Counted from the stretch's first letter, positions 24,372 through 33,387 are shown. The stretch: DNA of 64,000 nucleotides from Pseudoduganella namucuonensis (GCF_900116645.1 NZ_FPBO01000009.1:124001-188000), one strand, 5' to 3'. Numbers and translations are program-made. The notes: generated by a model not told the origin, from the sequence alone.

Positions 24372-26767
24372 GCCTGGGCCAGCCTATGCCGGGCAAGCGG
24401 CTCGCGCTGCTTTGGTTGCTGGCCGTGAGCCTGCTGCTGGGCCATAACGCCTGGCTGTGGCTGGGCCAGCGCATCACGCCGGACACCGACATCCTCGCGC
24501 TGCTGCCGGTGCAGGAGCGCGACCCGGTGCTGCAGCAATCCTTCCTGCACATGGTGGACGCGGCCCAGCAACGCCTGGTGGTGCTGGTGGGCGCCGAGGA
24601 CTGGGCCGACGCGAAGAAGGCGGCGGACGCCTACCGCGCCGTGCTGGACACGCAGCCCGGCATGTTCGCCTCCACGCCCGTCAACGACAAGACGCAGGAC
24701 GACTGGCTGGCGCTGTTCCAGCGCCACCGCCTGGCGCTGCTGACGGCGGAGCAGGAGCAGCGGTTGCGCGTCGAACCCGCCGGCCACTGGGAAGAGGCGG
24801 CGCTGGGCCGCATGTACAACGCCTTCGGCGGCCCCAAGCTGGGCAGCTGGCAGGACGATCCCTACGGCCTGTTCGCGGGCTGGATGCAGGAGCGCGCGCA
24901 GGAGACGCCCGTGCGCCCGCGCGACGGCTACCTGTTCGTCGCGGAGAAGGGCGGCGCGGGCTCGAACCCGCGTCAATACGTGCTGCTGCCGATGACGCTG
25001 AAAGTGCCCGCCTTCTCCATCACCGCGCAGGACACCGTGCTGCCGCTGCTGGCCAGGGCAGCCGAAGCCGCGCGCAAGGCCGTGCCGAAGGTGGACCTGA
25101 TACCTGCCGGCGTGGTGCTGCACGCGGCCGCAGCCAGCGGCCAGGCGCACCGCGAGATGTCCACCATCGGCCTCGGCTCGCTGGCCGGCATCGTGCTGCT
25201 GACGTGGCTCGCCTTCCATACACTGCGTCCCATCCTCCTGATCCTGCTGTCCATCGGGGTTGGCTGCCTGGGCGCGTTTTCCGTGTGCTGGCTGCTGTTC
25301 GGCCGCGTGCACTTGCTGACCCTCGTGTTCGGCGCCAGCCTGATCGGCGTGGCGCAGGACTACGGCATCTACTTCCTGTTCAACCGCATGGCCGCCGATC
25401 CTGCGCTCGATTCGCGCGCGCTGCTCAAAAAGCTGATGCCGGGCCTGAGCCTGACCCTGCTGGCGGCGGTGATCGGCTACATGGGGCTGGCCTTCACACC
25501 ATTCCCCGGCCTGCGCGCCATGGCCGTGTTCTCGGCCCTGGGCCTGGTGTTCGCCTGGCTCACCGTGATCTGCTGGTTCCCGCCGCTGCTGAAAGGCGGC
25601 GCGCTGAAGCCGGGCGCGCTGGCGCGCGGCTACGGCGGCCTGCTGCGCCGCTGGCCGTCGCCGCGCCTGAACGCACCCACGCTGGCGCTGGCCGCGGTGT
25701 TCGCCGTGGCCGCCGGCGCGGGCCTCATGCGCCTGCATCCGAACGACGACATCCGCCTGCTGCAGAATTCACCGAAGCGGCTGGTGCAGGACCAGATCCG
25801 CCTGGGCAAGCTGCTGGACGCGCCGACGCCCGTGCAGTTCTACCTGGTGCGCGGCGCCAGCGAGGAGGAGGTGCTGCAACGCGAGGAGGCCCTCAAGCTG
25901 CGCCTCGCGCCGCTGGTGGAGCGGGGCGTGATCGGCGGCTGGCAGGCGATGTCGAACTGGGTGCCGTCGCTGCGCACGCAGGATAGCCGCCGCGCGCTGC
26001 TGGAAGAGAAGCTGCTGGCGCCGGACGGCCCGTTGCGCGCCGTGGCGCGCCAGGTGGAGGAGGACGCGAACTGGGTCGCCGCCACGGTGGAGCTGCAACG
26101 CGCGGCCGGCAAGCCGTTGACGCTGCAGGCCTTCCTGGACGCGCCGTCCAGCGAGCCTTGGCGCCACCTGTGGCTGGGCCGCGCCGAGGGCGTATACGCC
26201 AGCATCGTCGCGCTGCGCGGCATGAACTATTCCGGCCTGCCGGCGCTGCGCACCGCCGCCGATGGCCTGGCGGGCGTGCAATGGGTGGACAAGGTGGGCG
26301 AGATCTCCACCGTGCTGGGACGCTACCGCGTCTACATGGGCTGGGTGGTGCTGGCCGCCTACGGGCTGGTGTTCGCGCTGCTGCTGCCGCGCTACCGTGG
26401 CCGCGCGTGGCGCGTGCTGGCGCCCACCGCGCTGGCCAGCGTCGCCACGCTGGCGGCGGTGGGTTACGCGGGACACAGCCTGCAGCTGTTCCACGTGCTG
26501 GGCCTGATGCTGCTGCTGGGCGTTGGCGTGGACTACGGCATCTTCATGCAGGAACAGCCGGACCGGCGCGACGCCACGCCCTGGCTGGCCGTCGGGCTGT
26601 CGGCCGCCAACACCATCCTGTCCTTCGGCCTGCTGGGCCTGAGCGGCACGCCCGCCCTGCAGGCGTTCGGATTGACCATGCTGATCGGGACTGCGCTGGT
26701 GTGGCTGCTGGTTCCGTGTTTTGCCTACACCGACAACAAGGAAAGCGACAATGGCGCTGCAATTTAA
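24368..26767 (+). CDS. apeM: MMPL/RND-family exporter (ApeM type)
   Basis: A 799-residue inner-membrane transporter. Seen: TM1 near the N-terminus, a large periplasmic domain (about 35-250), five TMs (about 270-410) with GASLIGVAQDYGIYF carrying the proton-relay-like DYG motif, a second periplasmic domain, and a second five-TM block with GVGVDYGIFMQEQ. It is the hopanoid/glycolipid exporter type. The TTG at 24368 overlaps the preceding stop (TTGA); the ATG at 24386 is an alternative. Probably extracts the polyene lipid for the LolA-like carrier. Confidence 0.88.
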   Translation: MSLGQPMPGKRLALLWLLAVSLLLGHNAWLWLGQRITPDTDILALLPVQERDPVLQQSFLHMVDAAQQRLVVLVGAEDWADAKKAADAYRAVLDTQPGMFASTPVNDKTQDDWLALFQRHRLALLTAEQEQRLRVEPAGHWEEAALGRMYNAFGGPKLGSWQDDPYGLFAGWMQERAQETPVRPRDGYLFVAEKGGAGSNPRQYVLLPMTLKVPAFSITAQDTVLPLLARAAEAARKAVPKVDLIPAGVVLHAAAASGQAHREMSTIGLGSLAGIVLLTWLAFHTLRPILLILLSIGVGCLGAFSVCWLLFGRVHLLTLVFGASLIGVAQDYGIYFLFNRMAADPALDSRALLKKLMPGLSLTLLAAVIGYMGLAFTPFPGLRAMAVFSALGLVFAWLTVICWFPPLLKGGALKPGALARGYGGLLRRWPSPRLNAPTLALAAVFAVAAGAGLMRLHPNDDIRLLQNSPKRLVQDQIRLGKLLDAPTPVQFYLVRGASEEEVLQREEALKLRLAPLVERGVIGGWQAMSNWVPSLRTQDSRRALLEEKLLAPDGPLRAVARQVEEDANWVAATVELQRAAGKPLTLQAFLDAPSSEPWRHLWLGRAEGVYASIVALRGMNYSGLPALRTAADGLAGVQWVDKVGEISTVLGRYRVYMGWVVLAAYGLVFALLLPRYRGRAWRVLAPTALASVATLAAVGYAGHSLQLFHVLGLMLLLGVGVDYGIFMQEQPDRRDATPWLAVGLSAANTILSFGLLGLSGTPALQAFGLTMLIGTALVWLLVPCFAYTDNKESDNGAAI

Positions 26768-27332
26768 GAACGCCGCGCCGCTGGCTTGCGCGCTGGTGCT
26801 GGGGCTGGGTATGGCACTGGGCGGCTGCGCGAGCGCGCCGCCGCCGGCCGCGCGGCTGGGCCTCAAACTGCCGCCCGCCGAGCTGGGGGCGACGGTCGCC
26901 GTGCAGCAGCACCTGCGCGTGGAGCGCAACGGCCGCAGCGACGAGCTGGATGTGGCGATGGAGATCGACCCGCAACGCATCGAGCTGGTTGGCCTGGCGC
27001 TGGGCCAGCGCGTGCTGTCGCTCAGCTATGATGGCAAGGAGCTGCAAACGTGGCGCCACGTGATGCTGCCGTCGCAGGTGCGCGCCGAGGACGTGCTGGA
27101 GGACGTGCAACTGACGCTGTGGCCGGCCGAGTCGATACGCGCGGCGCTGCCGGCCGGCTGGCGCGTCGAGGACCAGGGCCTGCGCCGAACGGTGACGCTG
27201 GAGGGCCAGCCCGTGATGGTCATCGACTACGCGTCCATGCCGCGCTGGAGCGGCACGGTGGTGCTGGAGAACCTGCGCTATCGCTATCGCCTGACGATAC
27301 AATTCGAGCCCAGCGGGGAGGGGCAGCAATGA
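26751..27332 (+). CDS. apeN: DUF3261-type lipoprotein of the APE export set (ApeN type)
   Basis: A 193-residue lipoprotein. Seen: signal ending in lipobox MALGGC, then a beta-rich domain (about 50-190) with LTLWPAESIRAALPAGW, characteristic of the DUF3261 family found in APE clusters. The ATG at 26751 has AAGGAAAG just upstream and lies 17 bases inside the exporter gene. Probably the outer-membrane receiver that works with the LolA-like carrier, comparable in role to LolB; that is inference. Confidence 0.8.
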   Translation: MALQFKNAAPLACALVLGLGMALGGCASAPPPAARLGLKLPPAELGATVAVQQHLRVERNGRSDELDVAMEIDPQRIELVGLALGQRVLSLSYDGKELQTWRHVMLPSQVRAEDVLEDVQLTLWPAESIRAALPAGWRVEDQGLRRTVTLEGQPVMVIDYASMPRWSGTVVLENLRYRYRLTIQFEPSGEGQQ

Positions 27333-28513
27333 GCTACTTTTTGAATCAGTGCGGCATCGTGTGCGCGCTGGGCAGCGGCGCCGACCAGGTGCGCGGCGCG
27401 CTGCTGCGCGCCGAAAGCGGCGTGCTGCCGACGGACCAGTACACGCCCGGCCGCGTGCTGCCGCTGGGGTGCGCCGTAGACGCAGACTTGCCGTCCGTCG
27501 CGCATTTGCCGCCGTGGCAGCGCAGCCGCAACAACCAGCTGGCGCTGGCCGCGCTGGCGCAGATCCGGCCCGCCGTGGACGCGGCCATCGCGCGCCATGG
27601 CGCGCACCGGGTGGGCGTGGTGCTGGGCACCAGCACCTCCGGCATCGCGGAGACCGAGCGGGCGATGCACGCGCTCGAGCATGCCGGCGCGCTGCCGGAC
27701 GGTTTCCACTACGGCCAGCAGGAAATGGGCTCGCCGGCGGAAATGCTGGCGGCGCAACTGGGCGTCTCCGGACCAGCCTATGTGCATTCCAGCGCCTGCT
27801 CGTCGAGCGCCAAGGCCATGGCCAGCGCCGCCCGCCTGATGGCGATGGACCTGTGCGACGCCGTGGTCACCGGCGGCGTCGACAGCTTGTGCGGCTTCAC
27901 CGTCGCCGGCTTCTCGGCGCTGGAGTCGGTCAGCGCGGCGCGCTGCAATCCTCTCAGCGCCAACCGGGAAGGCATCAACATCGGCGAGGGCGCCGCGCTG
28001 TTCCTGATGTCGCGCGAGCCCGCCGCCGTTGCGCTGCGCGGCTGGGGCGAGTCGTCGGACGGCCATCATATCTCGGCGCCCGATCCCGCCGGCGGCGGCG
28101 CGCGGCTGGCGATCGCGGAGGCATTGCGCCGCGCGGGACTCGAGGCTGGGGACATCGACTACATCAACCTGCACGGCACGGCCACGCGGCAGAACGACGC
28201 CATGGAGTCGCAGGTGGTGGCGGACCTGTTCGGCGCGGCGGTGCCGGTCAGCTCCACCAAGCCGTTCACGGGCCACACGCTGGGCGCCGCGGCGGCGATC
28301 GAGGCGGCCATTTGCTGGCTGTTGATGCAGGACGATAATCCGCAAGGCGCGCTGCCGCCGCAGCTGTGGGACGGCGTGGCCGACGCCGCCCTGCCGGCCC
28401 TGTACGTGGCCGCGCCGGGCGCGCGACTGGGCCGCCCGCTGCGCCACGCGTTGAGCAACTCCTTCGCCTTCGGCGGTTCCAACGCCGCGCTCATATTGGG
28501 GAGGACGGCATGA
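27329..28513 (+). CDS. apeO: Beta-ketoacyl-ACP synthase, elongating (ApeO type)
   Basis: A 394-residue FabF-like ketosynthase with the full triad: Cys157 in HSSACSSSAKAM, His in NLHGTATRQND and His in KPFTGHTLGAAA. C-terminal NSFAFGGSNAALIL is typical. GGGGAGGGG just before the ATG is a very strong ribosome site, and the start overlaps the lipoprotein stop. In E. coli ApeO forms a heterodimer with the Cys-less ApeC, whose homolog opens this cluster 13 kb upstream. Confidence 0.9.
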   Translation: MSYFLNQCGIVCALGSGADQVRGALLRAESGVLPTDQYTPGRVLPLGCAVDADLPSVAHLPPWQRSRNNQLALAALAQIRPAVDAAIARHGAHRVGVVLGTSTSGIAETERAMHALEHAGALPDGFHYGQQEMGSPAEMLAAQLGVSGPAYVHSSACSSSAKAMASAARLMAMDLCDAVVTGGVDSLCGFTVAGFSALESVSAARCNPLSANREGINIGEGAALFLMSREPAAVALRGWGESSDGHHISAPDPAGGGARLAIAEALRRAGLEAGDIDYINLHGTATRQNDAMESQVVADLFGAAVPVSSTKPFTGHTLGAAAAIEAAICWLLMQDDNPQGALPPQLWDGVADAALPALYVAAPGARLGRPLRHALSNSFAFGGSNAALILGRTA

Positions 28514-28974
28514 CGCTGCCCGACATCCGCGCACTGCTGCCGCACGCCGGCCCCATGGTGCTGCTCGACCGCGTGATCGAGGCGGCGGACGACACGCTGT
28601 GCGCCGAGGTGCGCATCCACCAGGACAGCATGTTCTACGCCGACGGCGGCGTGGGCAGCTGGGTGGGCGTTGAATACATGGCGCAGGCGGTGGCGGCGCA
28701 CGCCGGCTATCTCGCGCACCGCAAGGGGAACGCCGTGAAGCCGGGCTTCCTGCTTGGATCGCGCCGCTACGGCACCACGCGGCCGCTGTTCGCGCTGGGC
28801 GCGCTGCTGCGCGTGCGCGTGCGCCAGCAACTGCGCGGGGAAAACGGGCTGGCCGCCTTCGAGTGCAGCGTGGAAGACGCCGCCGACGGCGCGGAACTGG
28901 CCAGCGCCATGCTGACGGTGTTCCAGCCCGACGATGTAAACGAATTTCTGCAGGGGATAAACAAAAATGAATAA
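28510..28974 (+). CDS. apeP: Hotdog-fold 3-hydroxyacyl-ACP dehydratase subunit (ApeP type)
   Basis: A 154-residue hotdog protein. Seen: LLPHAGPMVLLDRV, the FabZ-like first strand, and GSWVGVEYMAQAVAAH, the central helix with its Glu. It lacks the HFPG loop His that FabZ uses. The ApeI-type domain fused to the AMP ligase at 18.6 kb has that His, and in E. coli ApeI and ApeP form a heteromeric dehydratase. The two half-sites therefore probably combine in trans here. Overlaps both neighbours. Confidence 0.85.
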   Translation: MTLPDIRALLPHAGPMVLLDRVIEAADDTLCAEVRIHQDSMFYADGGVGSWVGVEYMAQAVAAHAGYLAHRKGNAVKPGFLLGSRRYGTTRPLFALGALLRVRVRQQLRGENGLAAFECSVEDAADGAELASAMLTVFQPDDVNEFLQGINKNE

Positions 28975-29692
28975 AAGTGTATTGGTGACGGGTTCGTCGC
29001 GCGGCATCGGCAAGGCGATCGCGCTGCGGCTGGCGCGCGACGGCTTCGACGTCGTCGTGCATTGCCGCAGCCAGCGCGCCGAGGCCGACGATGTGGCGAG
29101 CCGCATCGTGGAAATGGGCCGCGCCGCGCGCGTGCTGCAATTCGATATCGGCGACCGCGCCGCCGCCGCCGCCGCGCTGGAGGCGGACATCGCGGAGCAC
29201 GGCTGCTACTACGGCGTGGTGTGCAACGCCGGCGTGGCGCGCGACAACGCCTTCCCCGCCATGTCCGGCGAGGACTGGGACATCGTGCTGCAAACGAACC
29301 TGGACGGCTTCTACAACGTGCTCAATCCGCTGGTGATGCCGCTGGTGCAGCGCCGCAAGCCGGGCCGCATCGTCACGCTGGCCTCCGTGTCCGGCCTGGT
29401 CGGCAACCGCGGCCAGGTCAACTACAGCGCCGCCAAGGCCGGCATCATCGGCGCCACCAAGGCGCTGGCGCTGGAACTGGCCAAGCGCGCCATCACGGTG
29501 AACTGCGTGGCGCCCGGCCTGATCGACACCGACATGACCGAAGGCCTGCCCATGGACGAGGTGCTGAAGATGATCCCCGCGCGCCGCGTCGGCACGGCCG
29601 ACGAGGTGGCCGCGGCGGTCAGCTTCCTGGTGGGCGAGGAGGCCGGCTACATCACGCGCCAGGTGATTTCCGTGAACGGGGGGCTGGCATGA
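28967..29692 (+). CDS. apeQ: 3-ketoacyl-ACP reductase, FabG-like SDR (ApeQ type)
   Basis: A 241-residue short-chain dehydrogenase. Seen: cofactor motif TGSSRGIGKA, CNAGVARD, catalytic Ser in LASVSGLVGN, Tyr and Lys in YSAAKAG, and PGLIDTDM. Cationic residues after the glycine motif (HCRSQR) suggest NADPH. Performs the keto reduction of each elongation cycle before dehydration; no enoyl reductase is in the cluster, which leaves the conjugated polyene. Confidence 0.9.
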   Translation: MNKSVLVTGSSRGIGKAIALRLARDGFDVVVHCRSQRAEADDVASRIVEMGRAARVLQFDIGDRAAAAAALEADIAEHGCYYGVVCNAGVARDNAFPAMSGEDWDIVLQTNLDGFYNVLNPLVMPLVQRRKPGRIVTLASVSGLVGNRGQVNYSAAKAGIIGATKALALELAKRAITVNCVAPGLIDTDMTEGLPMDEVLKMIPARRVGTADEVAAAVSFLVGEEAGYITRQVISVNGGLA

Positions 29693-30918
29693 GCCGCCGC
29701 GTGGCCGTCACCGGCATGGCCGGCATCAGCCCGATCGGCAACGACTGGGCCAGCGTGCGCGCCCGCCTGGGCGAATACCGCAACGCCATCGTGCGCATGG
29801 CCGAGTGGGCCGACTACGAGGGCCTGAACACGCAACTGGGCGCGCCCGCCGCCGCATTCACGCTGAGCGACCGCTTCAACCGCAAGACCATGCGCAGCAT
29901 GGGCCGCGTGGCGCTGATGGCGACCCGCGCCACCGAAATGGCGCTGGAGGACGCGGGCCTGCTCGATTCGCCGCTGCTGCAAAGCGGCGACATGGGCGTC
30001 TCCTTCGGTTCCTCGGCCGGCACGCCCAGCGCGATCGGCGATTTCGGGCGCATGATGGAGGAGCGCAGCACGCGCGGCATCAACGCCACCACCTACATCA
30101 AGATGATGGCGCACACGGCGCCGGTGAACATCGGCGTGTTCTTCGGCGTGACCGGCCGGGTCATCACCACGTCCAGCGCCTGCACCTCGGGCAGCCAGGG
30201 CATAGGCTACGCCTACGAGGCCATACGCGGCGGCAAGCAGGTGGCCATGATCGCCGGCGGCGCCGAGGAACTGTGCGCCACCGAGGCGGCGGTGTTCGAC
30301 ACGCTGTTCGCCACCAGCACCCGCAACGCCGAGCCGTCCACCACGCCGCGTCCCTTCGACACCACGCGCGACGGCCTGGTGATCGGCGAGGGGGCGGGCT
30401 GCCTGATCCTGGAGGACATGGAGCACGCGCTCGCGCGCGGCGCCACCATCCACGCCGAGCTGGTGGGATTCGGCACCAACAGCGACGGCTGCCACGTGAC
30501 GCAGCCCAACGCGGCCACCATGCAAAAGGCGATGCGGCTGTCGCTGGCGGACGCCGGACTGCAGGCGGCCGACATCGGCTATGTGAACGCGCACGGCACG
30601 GCCACCGCGCAGGGCGACGTGGCCGAGTCCCAGGCCACGCACGCGGTGTTCGGCGGCCGGGTCCCCATCAGCTCCCTCAAGAGCTACATGGGCCACACCC
30701 TGGGCGCCTGCGGCGCGCTGGAGGCGTGGATCAGCATCGAGATGATGCGCGAGGGCTGGTTCGCCCCCACCATCGGCCTGCAGCAGGTGGACCCCGCGTG
30801 CGCGGAGCTGGACTATATCGCCGGCGAGGGCCGGCGCATCCGCTGCGAGCACATCATGTCGAACAACTTCGCCTTCGGCGGCATCAACACGTCGCTGATC
30901 TTCAAACAGTATGGTTGA
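29689..30918 (+). CDS. apeR: Beta-ketoacyl-ACP synthase (ApeR type)
   Basis: A 409-residue ketosynthase with a complete triad: Cys165 in TTSSACTSGSQG, His in NAHGTATAQGD and His in KSYMGHTLGACG. GEGAGCLILEDMEHA and SNNFAFGGINTSLIF are well conserved. It is the second ketosynthase of the cluster and, unlike ApeO, has no Cys-less partner; in E. coli ApeR initiates synthesis from the aryl starter. Starts with ATGA overlap to the reductase gene. Confidence 0.9.
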   Translation: MSRRVAVTGMAGISPIGNDWASVRARLGEYRNAIVRMAEWADYEGLNTQLGAPAAAFTLSDRFNRKTMRSMGRVALMATRATEMALEDAGLLDSPLLQSGDMGVSFGSSAGTPSAIGDFGRMMEERSTRGINATTYIKMMAHTAPVNIGVFFGVTGRVITTSSACTSGSQGIGYAYEAIRGGKQVAMIAGGAEELCATEAAVFDTLFATSTRNAEPSTTPRPFDTTRDGLVIGEGAGCLILEDMEHALARGATIHAELVGFGTNSDGCHVTQPNAATMQKAMRLSLADAGLQAADIGYVNAHGTATAQGDVAESQATHAVFGGRVPISSLKSYMGHTLGACGALEAWISIEMMREGWFAPTIGLQQVDPACAELDYIAGEGRRIRCEHIMSNNFAFGGINTSLIFKQYG

Positions 30919-30935
30919 ACTTTGGATCGGGATCT

Positions 30936-31679
30936 ATGAGCGCTAACCTTCAATTGACGCAACCGCCGTCCGAACCCCACGTGCCCGAAACGGCCTTCGG
31001 AAAATGGTTTTTACGCACCAACACCTGGACCGTCCACGTCTTGGAACGGGCGCTGGAGGACCTGCAGCGGCTGATGCCGCACGGGCGTACCAGCTACCCG
31101 GTGGTGGCGGACGTGGGCTGCGGCTTCGGCCGCTCGCTGGGCAAGCTGCACGCGCGCTACGCGCCGCAGCGGCTGATCGGCATGGACATCGACCCGGAGA
31201 TGCTGGAGGCGTCCGCGCGCGAGGTGGCGGCGCTGAACATCGAGGCCGAATTCATTTGCTGCTCCAGCTCGAACATCGCGCTGCCGGACGATTCGGTGGA
31301 CCTGCTGTTCTGCCACCAGACCTTCCACCACCTGATCGACCAGGAGCGCGCCATCGCCGAATTCCACCGCGTGCTCAAGCCGGGCGGGGTGCTGCTGTTC
31401 GCCGAATCGACCAGGCGCTACATCCATTCGTGGATCATCCGCCTGCTGTTCCGCCATCCCATGGACGTGCAGAAGACCGCGCCCGAATACCTGGCGCTGG
31501 TGCGCGCGGCCGGTTTCCTGGTGCCGGACAGCGCGGTCTCCTACCCCTTCCTGTGGTGGAGCCGCGAGGACCTGGGGCTGCTGGAAACCGCCCTCGGCGT
31601 GAAGCCGCCGGCCGAGCGCGAGGAAACCCTGATCAACCTGGTCGCGCGCAAGCCGCTCGCCGCCGTCCCCCTCTCCTGA
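30936..31679 (+). CDS. Second SAM-dependent methyltransferase of the APE cluster (Methyltransf_11 type)
   Basis: A 247-residue class I methyltransferase. Seen: motif I VADVGCGFGRSL, the acidic ribose-binding motif in GMDIDPEML, LPDDSVDLLFCHQTFHH, and RVLKPGGVLLFAE. It has no dimerisation domain, so it differs from the methyltransferase at 19 kb and belongs to the UbiE-like small-molecule/lipid group. Placed 17 bp after ApeR-type ketosynthase. It could methylate the head group, a ring carbon or the anchor; target unknown. Confidence 0.78.
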   Translation: MSANLQLTQPPSEPHVPETAFGKWFLRTNTWTVHVLERALEDLQRLMPHGRTSYPVVADVGCGFGRSLGKLHARYAPQRLIGMDIDPEMLEASAREVAALNIEAEFICCSSSNIALPDDSVDLLFCHQTFHHLIDQERAIAEFHRVLKPGGVLLFAESTRRYIHSWIIRLLFRHPMDVQKTAPEYLALVRAAGFLVPDSAVSYPFLWWSREDLGLLETALGVKPPAEREETLINLVARKPLAAVPLS

Positions 31680-31693
31680 AAGAAAAGACCGTC

Positions 31694-32278
31694 ATGACGA
31701 AATCCCTCAAGGCCGCACTGCTCTGTTCCGCCATGCTGTCGCTCGCGCTGCTGCAGGGCTGCGCCACCAGCATCAAGGCCTCCAGCACCGTCAACCCCGC
31801 GCCGTCGGCCGCGTTCAAGACCTTCTCGCGCATCGAGGTCAAGCCGGCCGTGTTCAAGGAAGGCTACAAGGGCAACGCCAGCGGCCTGGCCAAGATCAAC
31901 GACAACATCCAGAAGGACTTGAAGACCAAGCTGGCCGAGTGGAACAGCCGTCCGTCCAATGGCCGCACCCTGGTGATCGAGCCGGTGGTGGAGGAACTGT
32001 CGTTCAAGCGCGGCGCCAAGCGCGTCCTGCTGGGGCCACTGGCCGGCAGCTCGGGCGTGCTGCTGCGCCTGAACATCCGCGACCAGCAGGGCCGCGTGGT
32101 GGCTGCCCCCGAGTTCTTCCAGCACGCCGACGCGATGGCCGCGGGCTTCATCTTCGGCGTGCACGACAACCTGATGCTCACCCGCGTGGCCAGCCTGGCC
32201 AGCGGCTATGTGATCGCCAATTACGAGCATGCCCAGGGCGGCCCGACCGGCGCCACCGAGCAGAACGTAGCCCTGTAA
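31694..32278 (+). CDS. Putative outer-membrane lipoprotein (DUF4410-like)
   Basis: A 194-residue lipoprotein with signal ending in the lipobox LLQGC. Seen: an early FKTFSRIEVKPAVF segment, amphipathic helix around SGLAKINDNIQKDLKTKLAEW, then VVEELSFKRGAKRVLLGPLAGSSG, a pattern that resembles DUF4410-type lipoproteins. No catalytic motif. It lies 14 bp after the methyltransferase, so it is probably co-transcribed with the cluster, possibly as an additional cell-surface component. Family call is tentative. Confidence 0.6.
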   Translation: MTKSLKAALLCSAMLSLALLQGCATSIKASSTVNPAPSAAFKTFSRIEVKPAVFKEGYKGNASGLAKINDNIQKDLKTKLAEWNSRPSNGRTLVIEPVVEELSFKRGAKRVLLGPLAGSSGVLLRLNIRDQQGRVVAAPEFFQHADAMAAGFIFGVHDNLMLTRVASLASGYVIANYEHAQGGPTGATEQNVAL

Positions 32279-32303
32279 TTTCAACCAACGCAAGGAGCGC
32301 ACT

Positions 32304-32750
32304 ATGAAGAAAACCAGTTTGGCAGTAGCGGTATTGAGCCTGGCCCTGGCGGCGGCGATGCCCGCGCAGGCGCGCGACACCAAGTTGATGCTGCCGATCG
32401 CCGGCGCGATGGCCGACAACGACGCCAAGGGACGGCTGGGCGATTCCGTCCAGTTCTTCTTCGGCGACCAGCCCACCCCGAAAGTGGTGGAGCGCCTGGT
32501 CACGGATTCGACCAGCCAGAAGACCAACAGCTTCGGCAAGACCCCGGAGCGCGCCTGCAACTGGGCCTTCCTGTCGGCCATGCTGCAACTGCAGAAGCGC
32601 GCGCACTCGGTGGGCGCGAACGCGGTGATCAACATCGTCAGCAACTACAAGAACGTGCCGATGTCCAGCGCCACGGAGTACGAGTGCCATGACGGCGCCA
32701 TCATGTCCGGCGTGGCCTTCAAGGCCGACTTCGTCAAGATCGAGAAGTAA
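32304..32750 (+). CDS. Small conserved periplasmic protein (YbjQ-like C-terminal pattern)
   Basis: A 148-residue protein with signal peptide ending MPAQA. Seen: a C-terminal HSVGANAVINIVSNYKN stretch and paired Cys (ACNWAF, YECHDG) that could form a disulfide. AAGGAG sits well before the ATG. Homologs are often mislabelled excinuclease ATPase subunit in databases, but no ABC or UvrA motif is present. Function unknown; it is co-directional with the APE cluster and precedes its PPTase. Confidence 0.6.
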   Translation: MKKTSLAVAVLSLALAAAMPAQARDTKLMLPIAGAMADNDAKGRLGDSVQFFFGDQPTPKVVERLVTDSTSQKTNSFGKTPERACNWAFLSAMLQLQKRAHSVGANAVINIVSNYKNVPMSSATEYECHDGAIMSGVAFKADFVKIEK

Positions 32751-32755
32751 ATAGC

Positions 32756-33376
32756 TTGGACGCGGCGCGCGCCGACCTGTGGCTGCTGGACGCGGCGGCG
32801 GTGGACGCGGCGCTCGCCGCCGAATGGCTGTCCGCGATGGGTCCCGGCGAGCGGCATCGCTACCACGGCTTCAAGCGGCCCGCGCGCCGCGCGCAATTCC
32901 TGGCCGGCCGCATGCTGCTGCGGCGGGCCTTGATGGAGGCGGCGGGCATCGCGCCGCACGCGCTAGAAGTGTGTGAACGGCCGGGCGCCGCGCCCGAGCT
33001 GCGCGTCGCGCATGGCGCGCGGGCGCCATATTTCAGCCTGTCCCACAGCGGCCACTGGATCGCCTGCGCCGTCAGCGCCGCCACGCCGCTCGGCGTGGAC
33101 ATCGAAATCATGGACGCCGCGCGCGACATCGCCGCGTTGTCCGCCCAGGCCTTCACCGAGGCCGAAGCCGCCGCCATCGCGGCCTTGCCCGAACCCGGGC
33201 GCGTCCCCGCCTTCTACGCGCTGTGGAGCCGCCGCGAGGCGGAGTACAAGCTGGGAAGCGCTCCCTCCCATTTCCACGCCGTGTCCCACCCCGAACTGTC
33301 CGTCGCGCTGTGCACGGCGTTGCCGCTTCAGTCGTCCATGCTGCACACCCACCGCGTCCGCGCCCAGGACTGGTAG
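32756..33376 (+). CDS. Sfp-type 4'-phosphopantetheinyl transferase of the APE cluster
   Basis: A 206-residue PPTase. Seen: GVDIEIMD with the Mg-binding Asp/Glu, and WSRREAEYKLG in place of the usual W-x-x-K-E-A motif, FSLSHSGHWIACAVS. It should convert the two cluster ACPs to holo form. The only start that keeps the full fold is TTG at 32756, five bases after the previous stop; the first ATG would delete the N-terminal 27 residues, which are part of the fold. It closes the cluster, meeting DUF2145 tail-to-tail. Confidence 0.85.
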   Translation: MDAARADLWLLDAAAVDAALAAEWLSAMGPGERHRYHGFKRPARRAQFLAGRMLLRRALMEAAGIAPHALEVCERPGAAPELRVAHGARAPYFSLSHSGHWIACAVSAATPLGVDIEIMDAARDIAALSAQAFTEAEAAAIAALPEPGRVPAFYALWSRREAEYKLGSAPSHFHAVSHPELSVALCTALPLQSSMLHTHRVRAQDW

Positions 33377-33387
33377 CGAGCCGCCGC

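Noticed and set aside
32304..32750. Excinuclease ATPase subunit
   Set aside because: A recurring database label; the protein is 148 residues with a signal peptide and no ATPase motif.
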